DNA from: Lytechinus pictus
Lineage: Eukaryota; Echinodermata; Echinoidea; Temnopleuroida; Toxopneustidae
Assembly (NCBI RefSeq): GCF_037042905.1
Contig: NC_087254.1
Span: forward strand, 21,353,103-21,417,102
Length of the DNA stretch: 64,000 nt
Direction: 5' to 3'
The position numbers and the translations under genes are program-made. Positions 1 through 13,200 of the stretch are shown piece after piece. Within the stretch, counting starts at the first letter, position 1. Every line of letters begins with the position of its first letter. The notes below the pieces were generated by a model. That model was not told the DNA's origin, did no database searches, and saw only the letters and a list, made by a program, of their open reading frames with translations.

Positions 1-143
1 CCAGTTGTAATTAGGCCCGTGCGACCTAAGCCAAACATAAAACCCAACTACAAAACTTGTTAAACCTAGTCCTTATCTTTACATTATTCTGAACCAAAAA
101 CCCTATTACAATTCTAACTCTAACCTTATGCCCTCTAAGATAT

Positions 144-925
144 TAAGACCGTAGCAATTGTGGCAGGAGAAAATGTAGTGTCGCCCCTTGGGACAAAGAA
201 ATCGTACAAGATGTATCAGAAACATGGGAAGCTAAAAACTTGTTATAATGACCACTTTGCAATATACGTTTAAAGCCACTGAAGCCATTCAGTTTGATTT
301 GTTGATAGTAGACTTGTAGTAATTGCCCATTTGTTCCAAGAGATGTAGAAGGGGGGGGGGGTAGAAGGCTCATTCCACAAAGTAAACATGCGCTCTCATA
401 TTGTGGTGCATAGCACGTACACATTAATATACAGTTCCTTGGACCCCGGGCAGTTTTTCACTCTGCTCGATAGATCTTAATCCCCCAGACCCCGTATTTG
501 ACACCGGCCCTGTAGCATGTGTAGTCTAATCAGCTCCTTAGACCCCCATTTCGAGGTATCGTGGGGCAAAACCTGTAAAATATGATTCGAGTGCTCCCTG
601 ACTAAATCAAAAGAAAAGACGGGGGGGGGGGACAATGAAAAAAAAAACAGTAAAAATTTGTCGTGTAACCCCGAAATACACGAGTTATTGAAATTCCTAT
701 CGAACTAAAGTACCATGACACCGCACCTAGTCATTCTAATGTTAATCGTTGTGTAATACTCTTTTTTTATATTGTTTCTTCTGTTTATCAAGTTCATTGA
801 TCATTGTGCTATATTCATGTGTATGGAAATAGGATAAATTATTAAGAAATTGAATCTGAACATTCTGCATTTTGATATTCAAGGTTAAGTACTCTGAAGG
901 AAAGCTGACAATGTCGTAAAATTGT
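144..925. repeat. Duplicated flank, copy 1
   Basis: This stretch reappears with small differences at 38777-39820, beginning AGACCGTAGCAATTGTGGCA in both. Copy 2 has an insertion of about 330 bases (39045-39375). Both copies end at GTAAAATTGTG. Copy 1 then runs into a TA repeat and a Penelope-like fragment. No coding potential was seen. Confidence 0.75.

Positions 926-930
<5 letters not shown>

Positions 931-967
<37 letters not shown>
931..967. repeat. (TA)n microsatellite
   Basis: Uninterrupted TA dinucleotides at the 5' edge of the Penelope-like fragment. They produce a false Tyr/Ile-repeat start for the ORF that runs on into the element. Confidence 0.95.
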
Positions 968-969
<2 letters not shown>

Positions 970-989
970 TTCGGGAATTCTATCCTTGT

Positions 990-1710
990 ATAGAGTGCTC
1001 GATGTCCTTCACAGGAAGAGCTTTGAATAACGTATCAACCAATATATATCAGAATGTATCAACCAATATCGGCTGCATCTTCTTAAAGCTGGTCGACAAA
1101 CACTTCCCAAAGAAATCCAAACTCAATCGCATCTTCAATAGAAACACGCTCAAAGTGAGTTACAGCTGCATGCCGAACGTCGCCAGCATCATCAAAACTC
1201 ACAACAAGCAAGCCCTGAAGGTAGACATAAGTCAAACAGCAAAACGTGCAACTGCCGGAAAAAAAGACCTCTGCCCTCTCCAAGGGAATTGCTTGGCTAC
1301 CAACGTCATCTACAACGCGGAAGTAACAACCCCAGACAAGAGGATGACCTACATTGGCCTCACGGAGCCCCCCTTCAAGTCCAGATACTATAACCACCTC
1401 CAATCCTTCCGACACGAACGGTACCAGAACAGCACGGAACTGTCGAAGTTTATATGGGACCTGAAACGATGCGACACTCCGTATACCATCAAGTGGTCCA
1501 TCGCCAGCCATGCGCAAGCATACTCCAACGAGACAAAGAGATGTGACCTGTGCCTCACCGAAAAACCTCTCATTATGAACGCTGATAATATAAGCAGTCA
1601 CTGCTGAACAAACGCCCAGAACTCGTTTCGAAATGCCGCCACCAAAACAAGGTCAAGTTATGCAATTTCAAAGACAATCTTCCGTAATCACCATGCACGC
1701 ACATCGTATA
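990..1710 (+). mobile_element. Penelope-like element fragment (GIY-YIG endonuclease end), broken
   Basis: The frame encodes KLVDKHFPKKSKLNRIFNRN and VSYSCMPNVASII, then KDLCPLQGNC, NVIYNAEV, MTYIGLTEPPFKSRY and CDLCLTEK. This order (RT-endonuclease connector, a Cys motif, then a YIG motif with a downstream Arg) is characteristic of the C-terminal part of Penelope-like retroelements. The reverse transcriptase part is absent. At least two frame disruptions are visible: one in the seven-A run near 1259-1265, and one near 1605 where the frame ends in TGA while the expected tail continues in another frame. It is therefore a dead 5'-truncated copy. It is absent from the second copy of the surrounding flank. 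Confidence 0.82.
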
Positions 1711-2097
1711 ATGCAGTGACATCACCAATACTAGTGATGCAGCCTTTATAGGCATAATTTTCATTTTCACTTTCATTATTATCAATTCTATGGCATCTCA
1801 TCTTATCGATTAATCGATCAACCACCCATCGCGGAGTATCGATTATTTGAAAAACATTTGAAAAACATTCAAATTATAAAAACCTCAGCGCGCACTGGTT
1901 ACCTAGTTTCCTGCGCCCAGTATGTGCGTGTTTGGTGTAACGCGCTTCGCGCGATCGCGACATGCATTGTTCAATGTACATGGTATTGAAAAGTTTTATC
2001 AGTTGCCTGAAGATCGCACCTCACGTAGGTTGCGTGAAACTCAGAGTTGCAATTAAATTTGATGAACCTCCAGTCAACCTTGTGAACTTGTGTTTAT

Positions 2098-2142
2098 TAT
2101 ATATATATATATACATGTATACATATATATATATATATATAT
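2098..2142. repeat. (TA)n microsatellite
   Basis: TA-rich run with a few interruptions (ATACATGTATAC), directly abutting the left arm of a hairpin element. Confidence 0.9.
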
Positions 2143-2254
2143 ACAGTGGCGGACCGTGACCCGGAGGAGACAAAGCGTTGGAGGGGCACAGCATTGTTCA
2201 CAAACAATACAGTGCCCCTCCAATGCTTTGTCTCCTCCGGGTCACGGTCCGCCA

Positions 2255-2258
<4 letters not shown>
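2143..2258. mobile_element. 116-bp hairpin MITE inside a TA repeat
   Basis: 47-bp arms starting ACAGTGGCGGACCGTGACCC and ending in its exact complement differ at a single position. The short loop contains a further small stem (ATTGTT/AACAAT). TA repeats flank it on both sides, so a TA-type or microsatellite target is likely. Ends of the CAGTGGCGG type resemble hAT termini elsewhere in the window, but an 8-bp duplication cannot be resolved inside TA repeats. Confidence 0.85.

Positions 2259-2306
<48 letters not shown>
2259..2306. repeat. (TA)n microsatellite
   Basis: TA run continuing on the right side of the hairpin element. Confidence 0.9.
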
Positions 2307-2308
<2 letters not shown>

Positions 2309-3763
2309 CTATCTGGCACCAATAGAAATGAAAGTGTAGTATTTCTTCTTTAGAATTCCCATGCTGTTTACAACAAATCCCCCACATATCCTCCCTGAGA
2401 ATAGTAGCTAAATCCTGCTCTTCCATGCACGTTTCTCCATGAGGCAAGGGTTGGAGCAACACAAAATGCATCTTGTAAATTGTTTAGAATGCATGTATTG
2501 ACTTGCAAGTTCAAGGTACAAATTTTATCCTCAATAAATATATAACTATCCCTAATACCACCCTCTCAGGGGCTGGGGCTTCAGCCCCTCCCACTTTTTT
2601 CGACAAGCATGTGCAAAAATCTTTAAATGGCTGTCAAACTATGATTTCATGCATTTTCAGCTCCCCCTATTTTACTTCCCCCCCCCCCCCTCTACTTTCA
2701 AATTCATTCCTCGGCCCCAGTTACCGGCGTTTAATCAAATTTTCTAAAATCTCACACATTTCTAGTATTTTGTGAATGTATTCACTCATGTAATGTTAAT
2801 CATTGTAACAAAACCTCTAATCCAAACATATTGCCCGAAATAATGAAGTGAACTCTCATAACTCCGGTGACTGCATTTTTACTTATAAAACAGATTCTCT
2901 TGCCGAGTTCATTGATCGTTGTACTAAATTGGCATATTTAAAGAAAATAATCGATTAATGAGAGAGAGAGAGTCAATTATAATTCGAATCTGAATATATA
3001 TAGTTACTATCTGAATGGCACCAGTAGAAATGAAAGTGTAGTAGTTCAAACATGTACCGTATACGTTGTGAATGTTTTCACTGTATTCACTCAAGTAGCT
3101 AAACCTCTACTACAAACATATTGACTGAAATATTGAAGTGAACCCTCTTAACTTCTGAACGCAGTGACTGCAATAAGTTATTAATAAAACAGTAAAACAT
3201 GGTAATCATGCAGAGTTCGTTTATCATTGTACTAAATTGACATACTTTTCATATAAAATGAATTCGATTGATCTCAGTATTCAGTGTTATAAAATTCAAG
3301 TTTGAGTACCTTGAAAGCTTGAGAATGTTCCATTGTAGAAGTCAGGGGTGTAAATAATGTTTATGCTGAAGACTGAACGTTTAGTAAAATTTAGGGAAGA
3401 TTAACGGTGATGCAAAACAAAGGGGTGTATATTCTGGTGTGTAGAAAAGGGCCCCTAAATGACCCCTTAGGTGAATGTATGGATTTTTAAAGTTCTCTTT
3501 CAAAGAGATTTAAAGTGGTTGAATTAATTCACTTTTTATCTGTTTACCACTATTTTGTTAAGAAAAGCCGCCTAGAGTTGATTATGATACCTGAAGTTTT
3601 ATGATTATTGCACCTGACACGCAATTACATTATTATCAGCACGATGTCAATAAAATTGAAATATAAATTTACCTTTGATACTTCCATATATCTTACACAA
3701 ATAATTTTATTGTTTTGGCATGATATCATTAGACTGAATTATAACATACGTTTACTACCCAAG
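2307..3763. repeat. Upstream region of gene A, repeat-derived
   Basis: Pieces of this stretch recur elsewhere. 2307-2480 (ACTATCTGGCACCA onwards) resembles 41700-41900 and, less closely, 39870-40040. 2540-2720 resembles 40920-41180. 3000-3050 repeats the ACTATCTG...GGCACCAGTAGAAATG piece. No ORF or promoter element could be assigned. An ATATAAATT at 3660 is AT-rich but not a supported TATA box. Confidence 0.5.
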
Positions 3764-3845
3764 ATGGCATCCAAAACTAAAGGCTTACAACGAGTGCCCG
3801 CTCAAGCATTTGTCTGGTGTGTTTTAGCAGTTTGCTTTGTGTCAG
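3764..3845 (+). CDS. Gene A exon 1: signal peptide
   Basis: ATG at 3764 has a good context (A at -3, G at +4). It opens a 27-codon leader with basic residues (MASKTKGLQR) followed by a hydrophobic core (FVWCVLAVCFVSG), a typical secretory signal peptide. The donor GTCAGT at 3846 leaves one base of a Gly codon (phase 1). The paralogous exon at 48100 has the same MAS start and the same AVCFVSG end, which supports this start. Confidence 0.82.
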
Positions 3846-4189
3846 GTCAGTGTAATCTATCTTTACCACACTCGCCATAATATCACGTTCAAAATAGTTT
3901 GTGAATCTAATAAGAGCAGGTTATCCAAGTTGAACAGAAATAAGAAACTTTATGTAGAAGTGTTGTATACTCTCCGATATGTCGTGCGAAAAGTATGTGC
4001 TGTTACATGTACTTATTATGATCTCAGTCTCAGGACTGGTCAAATTCGCCGTCCTGAAAACTGCTATACACATGGTATGTAGCAAATGTAATAACTGGGC
4101 ATTACAGTCAGAAGCTGAACTACAATCATTATTTACGGGGGGATCGAGAAACGGGGGTGCTTTCATCCCAACGGTTTGAAGAAATAACG

Positions 4190-4226
<37 letters not shown>

Positions 4227-7200
4227 CGGAAAACAGAAGAAAACTCCCGAGCAAACTAATGAATGGAGGAAAAAAATCTTTCGAGTCAATGAGTTTTCTG
4301 TAATTGTTTTTCTGTAAATAAGTTTGATTATAAACTTGATAAATGCATTTCCTTTATTTCTTGCACCCCATGCATCTGATCCAATTGGAGTATTCAAAAC
4401 ATTTATTTCACGAGCACGTAGTCGCTCCGGCATACATTCCATGAAAATCATTGAAATTATATTATATTTCTTATTGTTGATGCCACATATAGAAGTTTCT
4501 GCAATGCCGCCATAATACAAAATAATGGCCACGTCTCAATCATCCGATTTCTCGGTGAACAATGGGGTATCAAAAGAGAAGATATTGAACTTTTTAGACC
4601 TGCGAATGAGGAATCTTATATGTTATATCAGCTTAAAGAGGAGAGTGTAGGCTTAACAATAATGGGTCATTTTGTCTATTTTATTTGTGATTACGATATG
4701 ATAAATCATCAGTAAATTTCGATCCTTTTTATGGGACGTACTGTACACAGGCTCCTAAATTAATGAATTAGCGCTTTATTTTTAGAGTGCACACTAAACA
4801 CAATGTTGGCCAAACTGCTTGAGCTGTATGTCACATATTGTCTATACTGGAGCATCTTCATGACATTTTTCGTATTTGTTTCATCTCCCAATATTTTGTT
4901 TGATGTGAAATCCTATTATTCGAATCCTACTTCAGTCACATTACTCCTCATTGGATTATGGAATTTTTTTAAAAAGTATGTAATGATTAGAGTTTCGCGG
5001 GATTGCGTCAAAAGGTCGAGATTGTTTTAACAAATTCGGATATAAATGTTTGTTTTTGAAAGTGTATAAAGGCGCTTAAGGACGTTCCACAGTTAAAATG
5101 AAGTCCATGTCATTTTCACCAAATTTTGCAGAGAGTTACTCTGGTATTTATGGATTATGAAAATGCAAAAAATAATATAGGTTCATGTGCTTATTTTTTT
5201 TCTACGGGTCTTCCAAGTCGCCGTATTTGAATGATATGCAATCTTGCGCAATTTAAGAGAATTTTGCCTCTCTTAGACCTCACGAATTCACCAAATGAGT
5301 TTAAATCATCTTTACTCAGTGGATATCGCATCAAACTTCATCAAATTTTCAAGATATATAACAATGAAAGTGTATACCAAAGTAAGAGAAAGCCTTTTAA
5401 TTGGTAAAACTATATCTATTTGGAGTCAGCAGCGCCCTCATTTGGCAAGAATGGTGCAAAAACTCGGAAAAAGCAAATCTTCAAAGACGTGAATCTACTC
5501 AAAAATTTAAAAAGTATTTTGTAAGCTGCACTTTTTTCAAAATCCATGTCATTTTCATCAAATTCTGCTAATTTGTAGAGGAATGCATATCGAAGGTGTA
5601 GGGAAGTTAAAAATATGGAGTCCATGTGCTCGTTTTTTAACTATGAGTGTCCAAAGTGATGCGTGTTGGCATCGAAATCGCCGAAAATGCGCCCAAAACG
5701 TGCAAAAGTCTAATAATATCGTCTAAAATGCGAATGGTTCCGTAGTTTTGCCCCCGAACATTCAAAATCCATGTCATTTTCATCATACTCTCTAGATTTG
5801 TAGAAGAATGTATTCTGAAGACATTAAAATATTAAAAATATGGGGTCCATGTGCTCGTTTTTAAACTATCAGTGTCCAAATTGTTGCGAGTTGGCTTGAA
5901 AATATTGAAATCCACCTAAAATGCGCCGAAAACGTGCAGAAGTCTATACCCTCTAAAATGCAAATGGTTCCGTAGTTTTGCTCCCTAACATTCAAAATCC
6001 ATGTCATTTTCATCATACTCTCTAGATTTGTAGAAGAATGTATTCTGAAGACATTAGAATATTAAAAATATGGGGTCCATGTGCTCGTTTTTAAACTATC
6101 AGTGTCCAAAGTGTTGCGAGTTGACTTAAAAGTATTGAAATCCACCTAAAATGCGCCGAAAACGAGCAAAGTCTAATAATACCGTTTAAAATGCGAATGG
6201 TTCCGTAGTTTTGCTCCCAAACACTAAAAACCATGTCATTTTCATCATACTCTCTAGATTTGTAGAGGAATACATTCTTAAGGCATTAAAATATCAAAAA
6301 TATGGGGTCTATGTGCTCGTTTTTAAACTATCAGTGTCCAAATTGTTGCGAGTTGGCTTGAAAATATTGAAATGTACCTAAAATGCGCCGAAAACGTGCA
6401 GAAGTCTATACCCTCTAAAATGCAAATGGTTCCGTAGTTTTGCTCCCTAACATTCAAAATCCATGTCATTTTCATCATACTCTCTAGATTTGTAGAGGAA
6501 TATATTCTAAAGACATTAGAATATTAAAAATATGGGGTCCATGTGCTCGTTTTTAAACTATCAGTGTCTAAACTGTTGCGAGTTGGCTTGAAACAGCCCA
6601 AAATGCGCCGAAAACAAGTAAAAGTCACATAATACCATCCAAAATGTCTCAAATACGAATGGTTCCGTAGTTCTGCTCCTAAACATTCAAAATCCATGTC
6701 ATTTTCATCATACTCTCTAGATTTGTAGAGGAATATATTCTGAAGAAGTTAAGATATTTAAACTATGGAGTCCATGTCCTCATTTTCAAATTATCAATGT
6801 CCAAAGCATTGCGGGTTGGCTTGAAACAGCCCAAAATGCGCCGAAAACAAGCAAAAGTCTGTTAATACCGTCTAAAATGCGAATGGTTCCGTAGTCTTGC
6901 TCCCAAACATTGAAAATCCATGTCATTTTCATTATACTTTGCACATATATACTTTAGAACCTGAATATTTCAAATATACAAAAATTTACATGGGTCCATG
7001 TGCTTGATTTTTTGCTATAGAGCTTCAAAGTTAACCCAAAATGGATAATGTTCTTAATAATTGCGCATCCAAAAGAATTTGGCATTTTTAGACCTCACGA
7101 GATCACAACCATGAGTTTAAAGCTCTATTAATCAGTCAAAATCTATAAAGATTTCATCAAATTTTGCAATATGATTAATAATTGTATCCGTAAGATTGAT

Positions 7201-10200
7201 AATTGATTTATATTGCTGTCAATTGTTTGCTCATTGAAGTTTAACAACACTCTCAGTTCTTAGAAATTGCGGGAAAGATACTCAACCTCAAAAATTTCAA
7301 TAACAAACTTGAGAAGTAAAAGAAATGCTGCACTTTAGTCAAAACCCATGTCATTTTCACAAAACTTTGCAAAGTTGTAGAGGAAGGTATACCTAAGAGG
7401 TGCAAACATTAAAACATATGGGTTAATGTGCTTGTTTTCAAACTATCAGCACTCTGATTAGAGCAAATTTGCTTCTTAAAACACCCGAAAACGCGCCAAA
7501 AGCTTTGTATCTATGTGAGGAAAAATTCCGAACCACTTTTCCATTTATTCAAACTCGGGGTCATATTCATCATACTTTGCGGCACTTTAGAGAAACTATT
7601 TTGAAATTGTAGAGGAATAAAAAAATGGTCCATGGAATAATTCCAGTTTATTAGCTTCATAAAATAACACATCGGATCTGCAGTTATAAAAGATAAGGAG
7701 AAAAATCAGCTCACAGTACAGCTGATTAATCACCAGTTCATCCATTGTGACGTCAGCGCGCAGAGTGTAAAATATGCGCAGATCATGATGCGCACAAACA
7801 TAACTGTGGAACGTCCTTAATCTGTTCTTAACATAATTAGAATATGGGCTCACATATTTTCGTTTCAACAGGTATCACTGGAGATGTCCCAAAAGACGCA
7901 GTGTATACTGATCTTCACAAAATCTTCAAACTTGGAGACATGGCTAACTTGAAATGTCAGTTTTATGGAGTACCTGTCGCTGTCTATTGGAAGAAGGGTC
8001 ATGACCCAAGTACATTTCCAAATTTAATAACCTGGGTTGAAGGAGAGAAAGACTCAGGGTCTTGTGTTAATGACAAGACATGTGAGATGAATAGCAACTA
8101 CTCTTTGATTATCAAAAACATTACCATAGCAGATCAAGGTCGATACATCTGCAGGATTTCGAACTACTTGGGAGTCTTGATTCATAATTTCACTGACATA
8201 AAAGTATTCGGTAAGTAAAAAGCAAATTTCATGACGGGGGGTAGGTCAATATTTTATATTTTCACATGGTTTATATAAATACATAAATAAAATAAGATGT
8301 AATTTCAAACAGATACATGTAACTTGGACTGTAAAACTGTGATTTATTTTAGATTCTTGCGATGAAATTTCTTCGGAGTAAATGTAATAGAATAGAGAAT
8401 GATTTTTCAAGTTTTATTTAAAACCAAAAACATCACATCATAATAAAAATTGAAATACACAACGTAAATCAAGTACAAAAACACGCATCACTATAGCATA
8501 GACGAATTGGTTTTAGGACCCCTTTAAAAGCAAAGCTTGTGAGTGGGGCCCTGGAATACGTATGATTATTAAAAGAGAATATATGGTATACTAATATACA
8601 AAAAAATATATATATAATAAGGTTAATATGCTAAAATAGAATGGAAAACTATTACAAACACACATCTATATACACACCCACAACCACATCCACCCACACA
8701 TGCACATACTAAACGTAAATGAGTAGGTCGTCAACTTAAATGCAAATACATCAACTTGAACTACATATTGAAGGAAAATAATCATAATCTGTCAAGAAAG
8801 CAAGTTTTGGATAATCTTTCCGACATGAAAAGAGTTTCACCCACTTGGCAGAAGAACGTTGATTTGAATCAATAGAGAAAAATCAAAGAAGCATAGCACT
8901 GAAATTGTATAAAAATCGGATGTCGTGTACAGGATGAGATTTTTGTAATTGCTCAATTCGTTATGATGACCGTTTTTCTTTCATCTTGTAAATCTATTTT
9001 TTATTAGATTTGAATTTACCGATTGAGGGCGTATTGCTATTATGTCTGGTCATGGGAAGCGTGTTGCTTGCCCATAGTTGTTTAATTTCTTAATTTTTTT
9101 ATACGAGCCAAATGACGTGAGTATTATTTGTTATCTAAAAGTTTATTAGTTATGTTATCATTTAAGCCAAGTGGCAAGGTGAAATATGGTTCTTAAGTAA
9201 TGAAATTAATGTGTCAAAGCTATGTAGGACGAGTGAATTTGCTAAAATGAAAACGCCGTATACGTGTACATGCATGCATTACGTAATGGAAGTGGCGTAG
9301 TTATGTAAGAAAGGCAAGAAACTTGAAGTTGGCGCCATCGGGCACGTGATGTGATGACTTCATTGTCATGAACCATGCAAACATAAAGAAGTAAACAGAA
9401 ACGCATTTAAATTCGGAACTGATTTCATTGATTATGAAAGCTATTTTACAACAAAAGTTCAACATTAAAATACTATACAGTCATGAACAATCAATAGATT
9501 ATTAGTAACTGTCTGCAATTACAGCGATTCAATTATTAAAGAATTAGTGAGTCGATGATGCCACCGGTCTCCTCATTTATGAATATAACTGTTTTGTGAA
9601 ATAAAGCAAAGCTTTAAAATATAACAGCTTTTCCAACAAATTTTGATGAAATATTCAGCATTTTTATTTAATTATTTTTTTATTATTATTCAGACCAATT
9701 TTTGTTGGGATGGACTCTCAACAGGCCAGATGCGTACACTGTAAAAAATATTGGGCAAACTTTTAACCAGCATGAGGGTAAATATGTGTCCAACCAATTT
9801 GGGGCAGTATTTTAAAAATGCCCAATGCGGGAAGCATATTGTCCAGTAAGGTGAACAAAATAAGCAGCAATTACTTTAGAATGGGCAAAATCTTTATCAC
9901 ACTGGATAAATAAAAATGCCCTAAAGAAATGCCCAATATTGGTTGGACACATAATTATCCTCATGGAGCATTTTACCCAATATTTGTTAAAGTGTAGCCA
10001 AATTGGAGGATCGTAGTCTATTACCTCCTTTTAAAGTGTTATTTTCCATATCTATCTTTATCCTCTAATTTCAAAAGCATCACCAACGGAACCCTATCCT
10101 GTCTTAGACGAGTGCGAGGAATACCAGAGACAGAACTGTACGATTTCTATGCCCAATACAGTAAACATCACAATCACATGTACAGCTCGACACTACTTCC

Positions 10201-13200
10201 CAAATGTAGATCTCTTCTTCCTTCATGGATCTCAGAAGTATGGGACTAAAGATACAAAGGAATGGATAAATTCAGATGGAACAAAGAGCAAATCAATCTC
10301 CACTGAAGCCAAACCCAGTAGTACACCTTATACATGTGTAGCCTTCAATATTCCTGGATCTCAAGATCAAAGAACTGCTACCGTCTATGTAATGAGTCCG
10401 AATGCAAACACCACATCGAGTTCAACAATTCCGCCAATTAACATATCTATCGTCAAAATTGGTAGGACATATACCCAATATTTTTTTTGTACAGCTAAAA
10501 GTGTCATTTATAGTGCCTATATATAAACATGCCTCATGCAAATAGTACTTTCAAATTGTGACGGGAGTTTTTACGATGCATATCCGTATAATGATCTAAA
10601 TGCTCAATTGACCCGTTCATGCATGAGAGAAAATCCACGATTTGAGATAATCAGTATTCATAAAAGCAGTACAACACAGATCAGCAACATCCGGCATCAG
10701 AATTAGATTTTGATAAAGGAGAGTATTATCCTTATGCAATTAGTGATATCGATATTGTATCTCTGGCCATATAAAGCTGTGGTCATAGACTCAAAATTCC
10801 TCTCAAGAACATAAAAATGTATTGTCAACTGACCTTCGTGACGATGGGCAACCAATTAAAGAAGACTTTGTCGAAAATTGGTCGTCTTGGAAGAGGTAAT
10901 TTGTTATTTTGTCGTCAGCTCCGAAACTTAGGACGATCTGCTGTCCTGGTTAATCTATTTTCGACAAAGAACCCTCAGCTGTCCATTGTGATTTGACTTG
11001 TATTTTCAAACATTACTGTGCTCGAGAATTAGTTCTGCATGGCGGTGCGAAGGCTCGCCGGTGTCGTGAGAAATTGAGAAACCTTCATTGTCATAAGAGA
11101 TCCAACAAATGTGTGTAACTGATTGTTCAATTTTAAATTTTTATGATACTTTACCGCCCTCATACACTTCTCAATCGTTTAGGTGCCTTACTTGCTAATG
11201 CGATCGTGTAGTATTTGATTAATTTGCATTTTCATGTTTATTCAATACCCAAGAATGTCAATCCATCCCCACAATTATATTCTAATAAATCTCATCATAT
11301 TGATTCCATTTCAGTGGTGCCAATTTTAGTTGTAGCCTGTTTTGCAGCTGTAATTATGGTTGTCGTGCACAGAAGAAAACGCAGAGAAAGGACAGGGAAT
11401 GCCGAATGGTCGCGTAAGAAGATTTATTCGTTATGAAAAATCTTTTGTTCCTTCTTGTTTTTTAACATACTACTTGCAGCCTTTCTTTTTCTTCTTCTCT
11501 CTTCTTTTCTTCTCCCTCTTCGTATTATTCTTCTTTTCATTCTCTTCTCCATTGTATCTCCCTCTTTTCTTTTTCCTCCTCTTCCTCTTTAATGTCTCTT
11601 CTTTTTAGAATAATATTATTGTACAAAATGACTTGAGTTTGGCAATTCTATTGCAAAGATTGTTCCTTTAGGCCAACAAAAATCAAAGTCATTTTAATGA
11701 AAGTTATCGAGATAATTTTCTTGATATAAAATTTGGGACTTACCTGTCAGCATGCTCAGTTAACACCATGACCAATGCACAATATATAAAAGATGGGCAG
11801 ACAATGTTTATTGATTTTTTATGATATTTTCACCATATTCATTTGCAGAAAATAACGGCGATCATGAGATGTCGCTATTAGTCCCTCAACAATTACAACT
11901 AACAGGTATCTGCACTCAATCTCTATATATACGTTCTGTATTCTGTGCTCTTAAGGACAAGTCCACCCAAACAAAAAGTTCATTTGAATAAAAAGAGAAA
12001 AATCCAACAAACACAACACTAAAAATTTCATCAAAATCGGATGTAAAATAAGAAAGTTATGACATTTGTACGTTTTGCTTAATTTCACAAAACAGTTATT
12101 TGCACATCCCGGTCAGTATGCAAATGAGGGAACTGATGACATCACTCACTCACTTACTATTTATTTTGGATTTTATTGTATGAAATATGAAATATTCTTA
12201 TTTTCTCCTCATTGTCCTTTGAAACAAAGTTTTATTCCCCCCTGAACATGTGGAACTACCATTGTTTAACATTTTATGGTTCAGTCAAGTTGGTCCTTAT
12301 TTTCCAATCCGTAAAAATTAAAAAATTGTGTAATTAAACAATAAAAAACAAAAGAAATAGTGAGTGAGGGACACCATTGATTCTCTCATTTGCATGTGAC
12401 TAAATTGTACATATAACTATGTTGTGGAAAATAAGCGAAACTTCAAAATGTCATAGCTTTCTTATTTTACATATGATTTTGATGAAATTTTCAGCATTAT
12501 GCTTGTCTGATTTTTCTCTAATGATTGCAATCATCATTTTTCTGAAGTGGACTTGACCTTCAAACGTATCGAACAAAAAAGTATTCATAATCCCGCATTG
12601 TATTAGGCTTGTTCCCTTCCTGATCGGGTTCCTATTCAAATCTATTGATATATTTGATTGTCATTTGAATCAATAAAATTAATATATTTTTTGATTATTA
12701 TTTCCTTCTTTCCGACACGATTTTCTTACATCGCTATATGAATTCTAGCATGTTTAATTTTGTTTGGAATGAAAAAAGCAAGAATATAAAATTTGAAAAA
12801 AAATTGAAAATTATGAAATCCCTTGAAAATAACTCCTTGAGTACTTATATAGACCACTAGGCATATCTCGCTTCTTACATTTTTTAAAGTTTTAGTCCTC
12901 CTTTTTTCTTTCAATACTTGTTTTTACATCTATAGTTAATCATATTTTGTTTAGTTGAATTTCTTAAAACCTCTTGAAATCGCAACCAAAAAACAACCAG
13001 ATACTTAGATACCAGCTTAAACCTTTTCCATTCAACTTTGCTGACCAATTCACATAAAAGTCATGTATCTGTAAACCCGTCTAAAACGATACCTGTATAA
13101 TTTGGGCAGGTTACTATGGGTTGGAGTTAAGGAGATGTCAGTTTCATTTTGATTATTCGTTGAGTGATATTCACCTTCAACATAAAAAAGGCATTTCAAG

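Noticed and set aside
924..1607. Single 227-codon ORF beginning in the TA repeat
   Set aside because: The first 20 or so codons are microsatellite. The rest is a frame-broken Penelope-like fragment, not a host gene.
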